Origin: W0P28-013 sp051878315
GTDB lineage: Bacteria > Bacteroidota > Bacteroidia > Bacteroidales > Paludibacteraceae
Assembly: GCA_051878315.1 (NCBI GenBank)
Contig: JBJEJW010000025.1
Span: 1 to 64,000, forward strand
Direction: 5' to 3'
Length of the DNA stretch: 64,000 bases
Each line of letters opens with the position of its first letter. The stretch's first letter is position 1. The notes beneath the pieces were generated by a model. The model saw only the letters and a list, made by a program, of their open reading frames with translations, ran no database searches and was not told the DNA's origin. Shown piece by piece: positions 1-9,043 of the stretch. The position numbers and the translations under genes are program-made.

Positions 1-36
1 GTATTTCAATTATTTCAAAGACCAACTTATCCACTT

Positions 37-303
37 TTACGGGACAGGAGTGAAATTTATTAAAAATATTTCGTTGTTTGAGTTTGAGTCGTCGTTTTTG
101 TTTTTCTCGTAGGCGAGTATGTCGCCCGGCTGACAGCGCAGCGTTTCGCACAACGCTTCCAAAGTCGAAAAGCGTACCGCTTTGGCCTTACCTGTTTTCA
201 GAATCGACAGGTTGGCAGGCGTTACATCTACTTTTTCCGACAACTCGTTGAGCGAAATTTTTCGCTTGGCCATCACCACATCCAAATTAACAATTATCGG
301 CAT
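37..303 (-). CDS. Small XRE-family helix-turn-helix regulator
   Basis: An 88-residue Cro/C1-type DNA-binding protein. The helix-turn-helix covers about residues 15-60: LNELSEKVDVTPANLS includes the recognition helix, and LEALCETLRCQPGDIL is the following helix pair typical of YozG-like regulators. The last 20 residues are Asn-rich and probably disordered. It starts 13 bases after the stop of the DUF2975 membrane protein on the same strand. DUF2975 genes are commonly followed by a regulator of this type, so the two are probably one operon. The target promoter is not known; autoregulation is an inference. Confidence 0.9.
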   Translation of the reverse strand: MPIIVNLDVVMAKRKISLNELSEKVDVTPANLSILKTGKAKAVRFSTLEALCETLRCQPGDILAYEKNKNDDSNSNNEIFLINFTPVP

Positions 304-316
304 ACTTGCTTCGTTT

Positions 317-982
317 TTAGATGGTTAAATCGTGTTCGTTTTTCATTTGCGTGGCTATTTGCAGCACTTCGTTCATCAGCAAAATGATGAGGCCGATAAT
401 CAAATCGTCCCAATCGATGAAACGTGCCGAAATGTCGTAATCGACCAACTCGATGGCGCGATTGACGAAAAACAATTCCATGCCGTTATATATGGTACCG
501 AGCAACGCCAGCACAAGAAACCCGATGCCGATGATGCGGAAACGACGGATGTTGCGCTCGTCGAAAATCTGCGAGCGATGAAACGATACGATGATTTTGA
601 CAACCACTACCAGCAAAAAGACGAAACCTCCACATATTGCCAACGACACGAACAAATGAAACAGATCCAAAGCAATGTCGTTCCACGACGTGGGCGAATC
701 GGTATCGCCGGCCGGCCGAAACACCACCAACGAGGCTTTTTGCGGCACGATGAGCAAAGGCGAACCATCTTTTTGATTGACGTCGGCCGGCACTATCTCG
801 TTGTATTTTGGTTCAAGGGATACACTTGTAAAAGTCTCGGATTGCAAGGCGTTTTCGATTTCGTAGCCGGCCATGTTGTAGCCCAAATTGAAACCTTGCA
901 ACGCCGACATAACCACATCTTGAAACAATGCCACAAAGAAGCATATCAGCAAGAGCGAACAAAGAAATTTCAGGCGTTTCAT
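317..982 (-). CDS. DUF2975 family membrane protein
   Basis: A 221-residue integral membrane protein with four hydrophobic segments at about residues 5-25, 105-130, 145-170 and 190-208, and a polar extracytoplasmic stretch between the first two. Length, topology and the adjoining YozG-type regulator fit the DUF2975 family, whose function is not established. The start is the ATG at 982. A weak -7-like sequence (TTACTTTGC on the minus strand, about 1003-1011) lies just upstream. The gene and its regulator are read away from the DUF2851 gene on the other side. Confidence 0.85.
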   Translation of the reverse strand: MKRLKFLCSLLLICFFVALFQDVVMSALQGFNLGYNMAGYEIENALQSETFTSVSLEPKYNEIVPADVNQKDGSPLLIVPQKASLVVFRPAGDTDSPTSWNDIALDLFHLFVSLAICGGFVFLLVVVVKIIVSFHRSQIFDERNIRRFRIIGIGFLVLALLGTIYNGMELFFVNRAIELVDYDISARFIDWDDLIIGLIILLMNEVLQIATQMKNEHDLTI

Positions 983-1120
983 TACGATTCAATTTATTTT
1001 TGACTGCAAAGTAACAACATTTTTTTGAAACGAACAAATTTTTTTTATCGTTTTTCGATATTTTTTTATTGAAAAACTGATTTTTGTATCAAAAACACGT
1101 TACTTTATAAAAAAAATCGC

Positions 1121-1128
1121 TACTTTTG
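1121..1128 (+). promoter_or_regulatory. -7 box (TACTTTTG) of the DUF2851 gene
   Basis: It matches the Bacteroidota TAnnTTTG -7 element 32 bases before the ATG at 1160. No TTTG -33 element is seen at the usual 19-21 base spacing, so the call rests on the -7 box and position. Confidence 0.6.
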
Positions 1129-1159
1129 TAGGCTTAGTTGTGAGAAAATTTTGTTGTTT

Positions 1160-2440
1160 ATGCCACCATCTGCTATGCTCAACGAACAATTTTTGCATTA
1201 TGTTTGGTTTCGGAAACTATTTGCGCCGGAACAAACTACTACCGACGGTCGCCGTGTGGAAATAATCGACACCGGCCAACGCAACACCGACGCCGGCCCC
1301 GACGTGTTCAATGCCAAAATACGCATAGGCGACACACTATGGGCGGGCAACGTGGAATTTCATCGGCAAGCGAGCGATTGGTTGCGCCACGAGCACAACC
1401 ATAACCCGGCTTATAATTCGGTGATACTGCATGTCGTACTCGATGCCGACACCGACATCACACGTCCCGACGGACAACTATTGCCGCAAGTGGTTTTGCA
1501 ATTTCGCCCGCAACTCGTCGAAGCATACAACCGCTTAATGACACCACATAAATTTGTGGCCTGTGCCGATGCGCTGCACGACATTCCGACCATGGAGCAG
1601 CACGCATGGCTCGACCGCCTCGCAACCGAACGCTTGGAACAAAAAACCGCAGCCATCGACAAACTGCTGCAACAAAACGTGAATAATTGGGAGGAAGCGT
1701 TCTACATTACCGTGGCGCGCAACTTCGGGTTTTCGACCAACGCGCTGCCGTTTGAATTGCTGGCCAAGTCGCTGCCAAACGCCATACTCGGCAAACACCG
1801 CAACGACCCATTGCAGATAGAAGCCCTGCTGTTTGGCCAAGCCGGCATGCTCGAAACCGAAAAAGACGATGCTTACTACACTCGTTTACAATGCGAATAT
1901 CGTTTTTTGCGAGCAAAATTCGCACTTAAACCGATTGATGCGTCGCTGTGGAAATTTCTGCGTCTGCGTCCGTCGAATTTTCCAACCATACGTTTAGCAC
2001 AATTTGCCAATCTTATCGTCAAATCGCACAACCTGTTTTCGCAGATTATCGAAACCGACGACAACGACCAACTCCGCCTGCTGTTTGCCTGCGAGCCGAG
2101 CGACTATTGGACGACACACTATCGTTTCGGCGAGCCAACGGCCGCACGCTCCAAAAAATTGTCGCGCACCTCGACAGACGCTCTGCTGATAAATAGCGTG
2201 GCGCCGTTTCTGTTTTGCTACGGCAAATATCGCCACGACGAGCAGTTGCAACAACGTGCCATCGACCTGTTGAACACCTTGCCTGCCGAGCACAATCACA
2301 TTGTCGCCGGTTTTGCGGCATGCGGCATTGCGGCTGCCAATGCATTCGACACGCAAGCCCTGATACAACTAAAACGCGGCTACTGCGACACGCACGACTG
2401 CCTGCGGTGCCGATTTGCGAAATTTGCGCTGAAAAAATAG
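1160..2440 (+). CDS. DUF2851 family protein
   Basis: A soluble protein of about 426 residues of the DUF2851 family, widespread in Bacteroidota and without a known activity. Recognisable parts are the N-terminal block with FLHYVWFRKLFAP, VEIIDTGQRNTDAGPD and LWAGNVEFHRQASDWLRH, which suggests a conserved catalytic or binding core, and a C-terminal cysteine motif GYCDTHDCLRCRFA. The frame opens with a TTG at 1151. The ATG at 1160, or a second ATG at 1175 directly before the conserved LNEQFLHY, is more likely given the -7 box at 1121. It is monocistronic and ends at a strong palindromic terminator. Confidence 0.88.
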   Translation: MPPSAMLNEQFLHYVWFRKLFAPEQTTTDGRRVEIIDTGQRNTDAGPDVFNAKIRIGDTLWAGNVEFHRQASDWLRHEHNHNPAYNSVILHVVLDADTDITRPDGQLLPQVVLQFRPQLVEAYNRLMTPHKFVACADALHDIPTMEQHAWLDRLATERLEQKTAAIDKLLQQNVNNWEEAFYITVARNFGFSTNALPFELLAKSLPNAILGKHRNDPLQIEALLFGQAGMLETEKDDAYYTRLQCEYRFLRAKFALKPIDASLWKFLRLRPSNFPTIRLAQFANLIVKSHNLFSQIIETDDNDQLRLLFACEPSDYWTTHYRFGEPTAARSKKLSRTSTDALLINSVAPFLFCYGKYRHDEQLQQRAIDLLNTLPAEHNHIVAGFAACGIAAANAFDTQALIQLKRGYCDTHDCLRCRFAKFALKK

Positions 2441-2464
2441 TTGTTCCCCTGATTTTTTGTACAT

Positions 2465-2494
2465 AAAAAGTTCGTACTGCAGTACGAACTTTTT
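2465..2494. terminator. Perfect 30-base palindrome, terminator of the DUF2851 gene
   Basis: Arms AAAAAGTTCGTACTG and its exact complement meet at CTGCAG, centred between 2479 and 2480. The right arm ends in five Ts, so it can end transcription in either direction. It begins 24 bases after the DUF2851 stop. Confidence 0.8.
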
Positions 2495-2573
2495 CCGTTT
2501 TTTTACCGATGAAATCGCCATTTTTGGCACTTCTTCGCGCGTGCGCGTGCGCGTAGAGAGTTTTGTCGCGCCG

Positions 2574-2581
2574 TATATTTG
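2574..2581 (+). promoter_or_regulatory. -7 box (TATATTTG) before the small membrane gene
   Basis: It matches TAnnTTTG 40 bases before the ATG at 2622. A GC-rich alternating purine-pyrimidine stretch (GCGCGTGCGCGTGCGCG, about 2537-2553) lies just upstream. No -33 box is at the right spacing. Confidence 0.5.
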
Positions 2582-2621
2582 TAATCGAAATTGAATGTCT
2601 AACCATAAAAATTTTACAATT

Positions 2622-2963
2622 ATGACACACACAATCATCATCACAGCAATCGCCACAGCGGCCATCACCACCTACATCGCCATCCGAATAGCAAAAACAC
2701 TACTCAACAACTACTTATTCGACCTACTCGAATACAACGACATACTCGTAGATAAAAAATATATAAAAGGAAACACATACCAAGAACCATTCGCACATAT
2801 CATAATCGTCGTCAAAGACGTACCACGCAAAACCATCAGATACAAATACTGCAAACTAATCAACGGGAAAATAGTACGCGACGACAGATACATCTACGAA
2901 TACACACCCGAACAACTACTCAAAAAATACACACTATGCCAACGACAACGATACAACGCATAA
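2622..2963 (+). CDS. Small membrane-anchored protein of unknown function
   Basis: A protein of 113 residues that I do not recognise. One N-terminal hydrophobic segment (residues 3-22, TIIITAIATAAITTYIAIRI) is followed by a basic, tyrosine-rich domain of about 85 residues with no cysteine pairs or known motif. Codon use is extreme: almost every codon ends in A or C (aca, atc, aac, tac), so T is rare on the coding strand. The frame also opens at 2595, but the ATG at 2622, after the -7 box at 2574, is the better start. It stands alone between a terminator and a secreted-protein gene. Confidence 0.6.
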   Translation: MTHTIIITAIATAAITTYIAIRIAKTLLNNYLFDLLEYNDILVDKKYIKGNTYQEPFAHIIIVVKDVPRKTIRYKYCKLINGKIVRDDRYIYEYTPEQLLKKYTLCQRQRYNA

Positions 2964-3033
2964 TAACAAAAACAACTCCGTTTTTTATTCACTTATTAAA
3001 ACCTCGCAATGTATAGGCTAATTGTAAAAAATT

Positions 3034-3702
3034 ATGTACAAAAAAATTCTTTCATCCGTACTTATGCTCTTAACTGCAGCAACAACAGCAATGGCAGTGG
3101 TAATCGGACTTGATGCAAACGGCAGTATTCCAAAACAAATGATGGAGAACAACGTCGCACGCAAAACCCGGATTTACATTCAAGCCGCAAAATCACATCA
3201 AATAACTGATGCCATTTACAACGGTAATTATCGCACATTGCTGGCACGAACATTAGAAACAAATGGCTACGAAATGACTAAAAATGTAACACAGGCCGAT
3301 TATGTCATTTTTTACGAATTTGACGTTTCGGAACCCTACGACGTTACCAATCGGGTACGCGAACAGATAGCAAGCGGACACGCATTCAACAACAACCAGA
3401 ATAGTCAAGGCAACATCAACCAGTACCAATTTGTCGATAAAGTGGAAACTTACTACGAACACACTTTCCATTTGTGGGGTTACAAAATATCAAATCCGGA
3501 TACACCGATATGGGAAATGCGTGCCACCACCAATGTTCAAAGATCGAACATTAATTTTATACTTCCATACATGTTTGCTGCCGGACATTACACGTTTTAC
3601 TGTAATAGCGGTTCCAATATTATCAGCTGTACGACACCATTTCTTGACTTCGACACAAGCATAGTCAGAAAAGTCAGAGCATATCTAAACAAACCATACT
3701 AA
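3034..3702 (+). CDS. Secreted protein of unknown function
   Basis: A 222-residue protein with a clear Sec signal peptide (MYKKILSSVLMLLTAATTAMA, cleavage after about residue 21). The mature part has a motif resembling the DUF4136-like exported proteins: LLARTLETNGYEMTKNVTQA followed by DYVIFYEFDVS, then an Asn/Gln-rich patch (residues 126-138) and a C-terminal beta-rich half. The family resemblance is weak and I give no function. It ends just before a long AT-rich inverted repeat that probably terminates it. Confidence 0.7.
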   Translation: MYKKILSSVLMLLTAATTAMAVVIGLDANGSIPKQMMENNVARKTRIYIQAAKSHQITDAIYNGNYRTLLARTLETNGYEMTKNVTQADYVIFYEFDVSEPYDVTNRVREQIASGHAFNNNQNSQGNINQYQFVDKVETYYEHTFHLWGYKISNPDTPIWEMRATTNVQRSNINFILPYMFAAGHYTFYCNSGSNIISCTTPFLDFDTSIVRKVRAYLNKPY

Positions 3703-3732
3703 AACGCATCAATGGTGTTGCGGTAAACGTAC

Positions 3733-3774
3733 AATAAAGACAAATCAATATGATCTTATTGGTTTGTCTTTATT
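3733..3774. terminator. 18-base inverted repeat, AT-rich hairpin
   Basis: Arms 3733-3750 (AATAAAGACAAATCAATA) and 3757-3774 (TATTGGTTTGTCTTTATT) pair along their whole length with one T:G mismatch and a 6-base loop; CTTTT follows. It probably ends transcription of the gene that stops at 3702. It also contains the first codon of the decayed open frame at 3750, which argues that this ATG is not a real start. Confidence 0.6.
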
Positions 3775-5084
3775 CTTTTCTGTATCGTAGTGGTAAGCGT
3801 GGAGATGATGAGATTGCGAGTGAGGTTATAGCGACGTATAGCGGCAAGCGTGGTTCTGCGAGGTTGCAGCGTGAGTTGGAGCGTTCGGCAGAGATGGGTG
3901 ATTGGGATTCGGTATCTGTGTATAAGCGAGTTGTTGATGGTTTGCGTGAGATGTGGGAGCGTGTGATAGATTGGTTTTCGGGTAGTGGTTTGCTTGGCAA
4001 AAACAGGTTGGCGCAGTATCATGTTGATGAGTTTTGCGATAGCATGCTTTCGGATTTGATTGGTGATGGTGGTCTTGGCGATGAAGTAAAAAACAGTAAC
4101 ATTGAGACGGCAAATAAGCAGTTCAACGAACAGTTAGATGAATATATAAATTTTGGCACAAAAGCAAACTTTATTTTCCAATTAGGTAATCCACAAGGTG
4201 CTATGAATCTGTTTTTACCAGATTTGCCAATAGTTATGCGTCCTCGTATCATAACCAAGTCAAGTCAAACTAAACACAATGTAGATGCAAGTTCTTTGAG
4301 AAATCTTCCTCAAATGATTTCAGAACCTATATTTATATTTAAGCGAAGTGATGATGCTTTGGGTATATTGACTGAAATAAAGGACAGAAATGGGAAGAAT
4401 GTTTGTGTAGCCATTGAAATGAATAAAACAATTCAAGACGGCGGAAGTGTGCTTGAAGTGAATGATATTCGTTCTATTCATGGTCGTGATGTTGCTAACA
4501 TAGTGTTGCCTATTGCTCACAACAATACTCTTGTATATGCAGACAAAACAAAAGGTCTTAATTGGCTCTCCTCAGCGTCATATAATTATCAGCAGGAAAT
4601 AGACAAAAAAGACCTTGATTTGGTTGCAAAGATAGTAAAAGATTTTGAGAATCCAAGCGTTGAGGGAGAAAAATCTAATCGTGATGTTACAGAAGATGAA
4701 CGTAATAATAGGTTTGCGGATAACGTTGGTGCGTCGCGTGTTGATGATTTAGATGTACGTTTTTCGATGAGTCCTGCGACGGGTGTTAGTGCAGGTGATG
4801 CGTCGCGTGGTATTAGTTCTGTTTTTAAGGATATGTTGCGTGAAGGTAAGCGTTGGCTTCGTAGGGGCAGTGGTGATACGCAGGTTGATATAAGTGGTTC
4901 GCTTGGTGAGGAGTTGTTGGGTCGCGGTATAAATGGTATGTTGATGCGTGTTGTTGAGTCGTGGTCTAATGGTTATATTAGTTTGCATAGGGTGTTTACT
5001 CATTTGAATGAGGCTCGTGTGAAGAGTGGTTTGAAGGCGTATGATGATGTGATGGATTTGGAGTGGCGTGCAAGGCTCGCATAG
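3750..5084 (+). pseudogene. Remnant of a phage/conjugative-element polyvalent protein with a MuF C-terminal domain
   Basis: An open frame of 444 codons, apparently an internal piece of a much larger protein. Residues about 10-110 (SGKRGSARLQREL, then RVIDWFSGSG) and 325-444 (DLDVRFSMSP and following) look like linkers of giant polyvalent proteins of Bacteroidota mobile elements. Residues about 125-290 match the phage MuF C-terminal domain: FIFQLGNPQGAM, LPDLPIVMRP, KHNVDASSLRNLPQMI, EIKDRNGKNVCVAIEMN, EVNDIRSIHG. The first codons lie in a hairpin, so no true start is seen. After the stop at 5084 the -1 frame continues as ARIARDESNEQMEEDIENYA and runs into the polA promoter, indicating a frameshift near 5065-5085. 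MuF-C is thought to be an effector (toxin-like) domain; activity here is unlikely. Confidence 0.7.
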
Positions 5085-5147
5085 CACGAGATGAATCGAA
5101 CGAGCAGATGGAAGAAGACATTGAAAACTACGCAAGAGCCAAAGGCA

Positions 5148-5179
5148 TTTGGACAATCGCCCGAAAATGTGTATCTTTG
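5148..5179 (+). promoter_or_regulatory. polA promoter (-33 TTTG, -7 TATCTTTG)
   Basis: TTTG at 5148-5151 and TATCTTTG at 5172-5179 are 20 bases apart, the canonical Bacteroidota arrangement. The -7 box ends 29 bases before the polA ATG at 5209. The -33 box lies inside the frameshifted tail of the mobile-element remnant. Confidence 0.75.
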
Positions 5180-5208
5180 CAATCGACTTGATTTTTTTAC
5201 ACACCACC

Positions 5209-7998
5209 ATGAAACGACTGCTTCTCATCGATGCCTACTCGCAAATCTATCGCGCCTACTACGCATTCATCAAAAATCCGCGCGTCAATTCCAAAGGGCT
5301 GAACACCGGCGCCATTCTCGGATTTGTCAATACACTCGACGATGTGCTGAAACGCGAACAACCCACACACGTTGCCGTGGTGTTCGACCCGGGCGGCAAA
5401 ACCTTTCGGCACGAGGCCTACGAAGCCTACAAGGCACAACGCCAAGCCACACCCGAAGACATACGCACAGCCGTTCCGATCATCAAACAGATAGTCGAAG
5501 CGTACCGCATTCCCGTAGTGCAAGTCGATGGCTACGAGGCCGACGATGTGGTCGGCACATTGGCAAAAATGGCCGATGAAACGGGCGATTTCGAAGTGTT
5601 GATGCTCACGTCGGACAAGGACTACGGACAACTCGTTACCGACCGCGTGTTCATCTACAAACCACGCTTCGACGGCAAAGGTTACGACAAACTCGGCGTG
5701 CCCGAAGTGCTGGCCAAATGGGATTTGCAAAACGTATCGCAAGTCATCGACCTGCTCGGTCTGATGGGCGATACAAGCGACAACATTCCCGGTTGCCCGG
5801 GCGTGGGCGAAAAAACCGCCACAAAACTGCTGCAAGAGTTCGGCGACATAGACAATCTGCTGGCCAACACGGCACAACTGAAAGGCGCCCTGAAAACAAA
5901 AATCGAAGAAAATCGCGATAAAATCGTCTTTTCGCGCTTTTTGGCCACCATCAAAACCGATGTGCCTGTGGCGTTCGACGAAACGGCCTTGCGCCGTGAA
6001 GAGCCGGACAAAGCCGCCCTGACAGCGCTATTCACCGAATTGGAGTTCCGTGCGCACCTCAATAAATTATCGGGAGCAGAAACGTCGGCAAAAACGATAA
6101 CAAAACCTACTGTCCAAGGTTCGCTTTTTGCCGATGAAACCGCCGAAAACGCACCTATTGTTACCACATCGGTCGAAAACTCCCATCTGAATTCGGCAGC
6201 CACCACGGCACACCACTACAAAATAACACAAACCGAAGCCGAAATCGACGATTTAATCGGAATTTTATCGGGACAAAACGCTTTTTGTTTCGATACCGAA
6301 ACCACATCGATAAACGTGTTCGAGGCCGAATTAGTCGGCATGTCGTTTGCGGTGAACGCACACGAAGCCTACTACGTGCCCGTACCGGCCAACCGCGCCG
6401 AAGCCGAACGACTGTTGTCGCGTTTCAAACCCGTCTTCGAGGACGAAAATTGCGGTAAAATCGGTCAAAACCTGAAATTTGACATCCTCGTGTTGCACCA
6501 CTATGGCATCACCGTCAAAGGCAAACTGTTCGACACGATGATTGCGCACTACCTGCTCAACCCCGAACTGCGACACGGTATGGACTATTTGGCCGAAATT
6601 TTGCTCAACTACCGCACCATACACATCGAAGAACTAATCGGCCTTAAAGGCAAAAACCAATTGAATATGCGCCAAGTGCCGCTCGAAAAAATAGCGGAAT
6701 ACGCAGCCGAAGATGCCGACATTACGCTGCAACTGAAAGAAGCACTTGAAAAAACAATTGCCGAGAACCATCTCGAACAACTTTTCTACGACATCGAAAT
6801 GCCGCTGGTGCGCGTATTGGCACAGATGGAAGAAAACGGCGTTTTAATCGACGATTTTGCGCTGGCGCAATCATCGGAAATACTAACAGGCCGGATGCAA
6901 AAACTGGAACGCGAAATCCGGCAAATAGCCGGTGAGGAAATCAATATCTCGTCGCCGAAACAGATTGGCGAACTGCTGTTCGACAAATTGAAAATAGCCG
7001 ACAAAGCACGAAAAACGAAAAACGGACAATACGTTACCGACGAAGAAACATTGGAATCGTTGCGCGGAAAACACGAAATAATCGGTAAAATACTCGAATA
7101 CCGAGGCCTGAAAAAACTGCTCAGCACATACATCGACGCATTGCCGAAACTCATCAACCCGACCACCGGCAAAATACATACCTCGTTCAACCAAACAGTA
7201 ACCGCCACCGGCCGCCTGAGTTCGAGCAATCCGAATCTGCAAAACATACCAGTGCGCGACGAACAAGGCCGCGAAATACGCAAGGCTTTCATCGCCGAAC
7301 CGGGTTGCGTGTTCCTGAGCGCCGACTACTCGCAAGTGGAACTGCGCATCATGGCACACCTCAGCGGCGACAAACGGATGGTAGCCGCGTTCGAAAACGA
7401 CTACGACATCCATGCGGCAACAGCGGCCAACATTTTCAAAGTGCCAATCGAAAACGTAACGCCGGAGATGAGACGCAAAGCCAAAACGGCCAATTTCGGC
7501 ATTATCTACGGCATTTCAGGGTTCGGTCTGAGCGAACGATTGCAAATACCGCGCGGCGAAGCACAAAAACTCATCGACGGTTATTTCGAAACTTTCCCCG
7601 AAATAAAAAACTACATCGAACAAACACACGAAACGGCGCGACAAAACGGCTACGTCGAAACTCTGCTACACCGCAAACGCTTTCTGCCCGACATCACATC
7701 GCGCAATGCCGTAGTGCGCAAATTCGCCGAACGCAACGCCGTAAACGCACCCATACAAGGCACCGCAGCCGATATCATCAAAATAGCGATGGTGCGCATA
7801 GCCAAACGGCTGGCCGACGAAGGGCTGAAAACAGAGATGATTCTGCAAGTACACGACGAATTGAACTTCAACGTGCCGAACAACGAAATCGAACAGGTAA
7901 AAAGTATCGTGAAAACCGAAATGGAAAACGCTTTCCGACTGACCGTACCGCTCAAAGTGGATATCGGCATCGGTCAGAATTGGCTCGAAGCACATTAA
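5209..7998 (+). CDS. polA: DNA polymerase I
   Basis: Family A DNA polymerase of 929 residues for Okazaki-fragment processing and repair synthesis. The N-terminal 5' nuclease domain (about 1-290) has YEADDVVGTLA and GDTSDNIPGCPGVGEKTA. The 3'-5' exonuclease domain (about 345-520) keeps its catalytic residues (FDTETT, GQNLKFD, YAAEDADITL), so proofreading is probably intact, which is not so in all family members. The polymerase domain has motif A (SADYSQVELRI), motif B (RRKAKTANFGIIYG) and motif C (QVHDEL). The frame opens at 5149, but MKRLLLIDAYSQIYRAYY at 5209 is the conserved start and follows a consensus promoter. Coding-strand composition is C-rich, unlike the G-rich remnant before it. Confidence 0.98.
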   Translation: MKRLLLIDAYSQIYRAYYAFIKNPRVNSKGLNTGAILGFVNTLDDVLKREQPTHVAVVFDPGGKTFRHEAYEAYKAQRQATPEDIRTAVPIIKQIVEAYRIPVVQVDGYEADDVVGTLAKMADETGDFEVLMLTSDKDYGQLVTDRVFIYKPRFDGKGYDKLGVPEVLAKWDLQNVSQVIDLLGLMGDTSDNIPGCPGVGEKTATKLLQEFGDIDNLLANTAQLKGALKTKIEENRDKIVFSRFLATIKTDVPVAFDETALRREEPDKAALTALFTELEFRAHLNKLSGAETSAKTITKPTVQGSLFADETAENAPIVTTSVENSHLNSAATTAHHYKITQTEAEIDDLIGILSGQNAFCFDTETTSINVFEAELVGMSFAVNAHEAYYVPVPANRAEAERLLSRFKPVFEDENCGKIGQNLKFDILVLHHYGITVKGKLFDTMIAHYLLNPELRHGMDYLAEILLNYRTIHIEELIGLKGKNQLNMRQVPLEKIAEYAAEDADITLQLKEALEKTIAENHLEQLFYDIEMPLVRVLAQMEENGVLIDDFALAQSSEILTGRMQKLEREIRQIAGEEINISSPKQIGELLFDKLKIADKARKTKNGQYVTDEETLESLRGKHEIIGKILEYRGLKKLLSTYIDALPKLINPTTGKIHTSFNQTVTATGRLSSSNPNLQNIPVRDEQGREIRKAFIAEPGCVFLSADYSQVELRIMAHLSGDKRMVAAFENDYDIHAATAANIFKVPIENVTPEMRRKAKTANFGIIYGISGFGLSERLQIPRGEAQKLIDGYFETFPEIKNYIEQTHETARQNGYVETLLHRKRFLPDITSRNAVVRKFAERNAVNAPIQGTAADIIKIAMVRIAKRLADEGLKTEMILQVHDELNFNVPNNEIEQVKSIVKTEMENAFRLTVPLKVDIGIGQNWLEAH

Positions 7999-8053
7999 GG
8001 AGCGTAAATTGTAGCTCAAAAAGTGCCACAGTTTAAGGTGAGTTGCGTTGTTT

Positions 8054-8302
8054 GGAACCCCGCCCGCAAAAACTTCGTTTTTTCTCGTCCCCTTGGGAAG
8101 GGGACATGTTTTTGTGCTGAAATTGCTTTATCGCGTGCTCTCCCCTTTATAAGGGGAGTACGGCGATAGCCGGGTAGGGTTAAAAATAGTGCAAAGGGCA
8201 AAATGGGAAAGCGCAAAGTTTAAGGGCGTAGGATAAAAAAAACGTAGGGACGCGGCGCGCCACGTCCCTACAATCTATGTTCTAAAATCTATGCTCTTGA
8301 CT
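8054..8302. repeat. Intergenic repeat block after polA (nested palindromes and GTAGGGACG element)
   Basis: This gap holds no gene. From 8054 to 8188 is a diverged copy of the repeat that begins GAACCCCGCCCGCAAAAACT and contains two nested palindromes (GTCCCCTTGGGAAGGGGAC and CTCCCCTTTATAAGGGGAG) ending in TAGGGTTAAAAATA. From 8244 to 8271 is a GTAGGGACG...CGTCCCTAC palindrome with central GGCGCGCC. Related copies lie at 9.6, 10.8 and 32.9 kb (first type) and at 9.9, 11.0, 32.7 and 51.3 kb (second type). Confidence 0.8.
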
Positions 8303-9037
8303 CTATTCGCATACCGCACGTACGGATTGTCCATAATAGCGTGGGGCACCTATGTTGTTGATATCGCTCGAAGAATAGCAGAGTTCCATCCATGCGTTAG
8401 TGTTGGAAGTGTAGAGCGAACTCGACCAATAACTGCAGGCACTGCCTACGTCGCCGATGCTCTTACCATCGATGTAATAGCCCGCCGCAGGAAGAAAAAT
8501 GGAGTTGCCATTAGCGCCTTCCACTTTGTAGCCGTTCTTGCCGCTACCATTAAAGTTTTCAACCCACGTCCACGTGCAGTTGTTTTTCAGTTCTTGCCAT
8601 TCTTCGTTGGTAGGCATACGCCATGTGCCGCCCCAGTTTACAGTAGCAGCGTCGTCTTCGGGCTCAAGCGTGGTTTTGCCGTCGGTGGTGTTATACTTGG
8701 TAAAGGTACTGCCGCCATCTGTAGTCAGCGTGTAGGTATCCCAAGAGTAAGTGGTTTTGATGGTGGTTTCGCCCCAAGCGTAATGATTGCCATACTCTTC
8801 GGGCGCAGTGGCACCCACGTTGCAAGTCGCCCATTTTACGCTCAAGCCAAGGTCAACGTATTCGTGGCCGTTGGCAGGGTTGGCAGGGTCGGCCGGTGCG
8901 GTGAACGAGATGCTGTCCACATCGGCAATGGTAAATTTTACGCTGCTGCCGTCGGTTTTATACACATAAAATTCGCTTTGTGCCATGGCGCATACGCTCA
9001 TGCACAGAGCGCATGCAAAAAGAATCAGTTTTTTCAT
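8303..9037 (-). CDS. Secreted FISUMP-domain protein
   Basis: A 244-residue exported protein. A Sec signal peptide (MKKLILFACALCMSVCAMA, cleaved before Q20) is followed by a short beta segment (EFYVYKTDGSSVKFTIADVDSI) and the FISUMP domain (PF09603, named from Fibrobacter succinogenes) at about residues 58-244: YVDLGLSVKWATCNVGA, YAWGET, GTWRMPTNEEWQEL, NSIFLPAAGY, YWSSSLYTSN, SVRAV. The domain's role is unknown; surface binding is the usual guess. It starts 6 bases after the 151-residue type IX cargo-like gene, so the two are cotranscribed. Its C-terminus does not show the NNC codon pattern of the copies at 30-32 kb. Confidence 0.85.
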   Translation of the reverse strand: MKKLILFACALCMSVCAMAQSEFYVYKTDGSSVKFTIADVDSISFTAPADPANPANGHEYVDLGLSVKWATCNVGATAPEEYGNHYAWGETTIKTTYSWDTYTLTTDGGSTFTKYNTTDGKTTLEPEDDAATVNWGGTWRMPTNEEWQELKNNCTWTWVENFNGSGKNGYKVEGANGNSIFLPAAGYYIDGKSIGDVGSACSYWSSSLYTSNTNAWMELCYSSSDINNIGAPRYYGQSVRAVCE

Positions 9038-9043
9038 AGTTGT

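Noticed and set aside
27..35. TTATCCACT near the left edge, a DnaA-box-like sequence
   Set aside because: A single copy 27 kb from the skew switch; expected by chance.
332..1003. 223-codon open frame on the plus strand
   Set aside because: Antisense to the DUF2975 gene, with no domain, signal or promoter; it exists because the minus-strand gene is C-poor.
7305..8036. 243-codon frame inside the end of polA
   Set aside because: Shadow of the polA reading frame, rich in Arg and His, with no family pattern.
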